From the NCBI GenBank assembly GCA_039821145.1, contig JBCBOS010000027.1, forward strand, positions 1-64,000: 64,000 nt of DNA, written 5' to 3'. The stretch comes from JBCCSZ01 sp039821145 (GTDB lineage Bacteria > Bacteroidota > Bacteroidia > Chitinophagales > Saprospiraceae). Positions 63,739 through 64,000 of the stretch are shown in pieces. Within the stretch, counting starts at the first letter, position 1. Every line of letters begins with the position of its first letter. The notes under the pieces were generated by a model. The model did not search any database. It worked only from the letters and a program-made list of their open reading frames with translations, and was not told the DNA's origin. The position numbers and the translations under genes were made by a program.

Positions 63739-64000
63739 CTACCGCAGCAATGTCACACTGCCCGACAGCATGACCAACTGCCCGGAAGCAAATTCAACTT
63801 CCGCCTTGTACACATAGACACCACTGTTGAGCAAATCTCCCCGGAAGGTTCCATCCCATCCCAGACTGAAATCATTTGGTGGGAAATTGTTCTGCTCAAA
63901 TACCAAGCCCCCCCAACGGTTGAAAATCTGGAACTGGAGGACTTGCACCAAATCACTTCCCCCAAAGACCGTCAGTCGATCATTGATGTTGTCGCCATTG
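63739..64000 (-). CDS. Third M43-type protease paralogue, C-terminal T9SS type B domain (partial, cut by window end)
   Basis: The minus-strand frame is open to the window end and reads GDNINDRLTVFGGSDLVQVLQFQIFNRWGGLVFEQ, LGWDGTFRGDLLNSGVYVYKAEVEFASGQL and ends SGSVTLLR, the last 87 or so residues of a gliding-motility-associated (type B) C-terminal domain. It is nearly the same as the ends of the two giant protease genes before it, so it is probably a third member of the tandem array. Its catalytic part lies beyond the window, so the protease nature is inferred from the array only. Confidence 0.85.
   Translation of the reverse strand, partial: NGDNINDRLTVFGGSDLVQVLQFQIFNRWGGLVFEQNNFPPNDFSLGWDGTFRGDLLNSGVYVYKAEVEFASGQLVMLSGSVTLLR

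Noticed and set aside
1..64000. CRISPR array, prophage, tRNA or rRNA genes
   Set aside because: No regularly spaced direct repeats, integrase or phage genes, tRNA cloverleaf sequences or rRNA segments were seen in the window.

Overview
This window looks like chromosome of a Bacteroidota bacterium, most probably of the Saprospiria (Lewinella/Haliscomenobacter-like) lineage. The reasons are several large secreted proteins with type IX secretion (T9SS) C-terminal signals of both type A and type B, many small lipoproteins, Bacteroidota-style promoters (TTG, about 20 nt, TAnnTTTG), weak Shine-Dalgarno use, and lineage-typical families (CHAT, an EAD11-like domain, YegP/DUF1508, DUF3784). The assignment is from protein character only; there is no rRNA gene in view.

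Layout. 1-900: an AT-rich edge with two pieces of a CHAT-domain (caspase-like) gene in opposite orientation, meeting at a near-palindrome, and a YegP-like gene. 916-12129: two tandem reprolysin-like T9SS metalloproteases and a very large outer-membrane beta-barrel protein. 12.4-16.8 kb: TonB-C/TPR secreted protein, FAH-family hydrolase, dienelactone-hydrolase lipoprotein and metK. 16.9-20 kb: a cohesin/dockerin-like T9SS protein and its dockerin-like neighbour. 20-30.3 kb: a helical unknown, gcvP, lipoproteins, an S41 peptidase, hldD, DinB-like and DUF3784 proteins. 30.3-31.2 kb is gene-poor. 31-34.6 kb: MBL-fold hydrolase and a beta-helix T9SS protein. 34.7-42.8 kb: WD40-dcd-DUF4348 operon, PPTase-UvrD/AddA-like helicase pair, SPOR protein, ridA, and yceD-rpmF. 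42.8-43.4 kb: a highly structured non-coding stretch with its own promoter and terminator. 43.5-51.3 kb: fumC, superoxide dismutase, cutC, an EAD11-like/transmembrane/OmpA fusion, and a porin-TlpA-redoxin cluster. 51.7-64 kb: a tandem array of three huge M43 (pappalysin-like) T9SS type B proteases, the last cut by the window end.

The housekeeping genes (metK, gcvP, dcd, rpmF, fumC, sod, hldD) are intact. The accessory content is mainly surface and extracellular biology: proteases, adhesin-like repeats, and cohesin/dockerin-like modules. The observations most worth following are the inverted CHAT junction at the left edge, the EAD11-like domain joined to an OmpA domain through a membrane helix, two 163/164-bp fold-back elements that bracket one giant protease gene, a 459-bp tandem duplication inside another, and the structured RNA candidate upstream of yceD.
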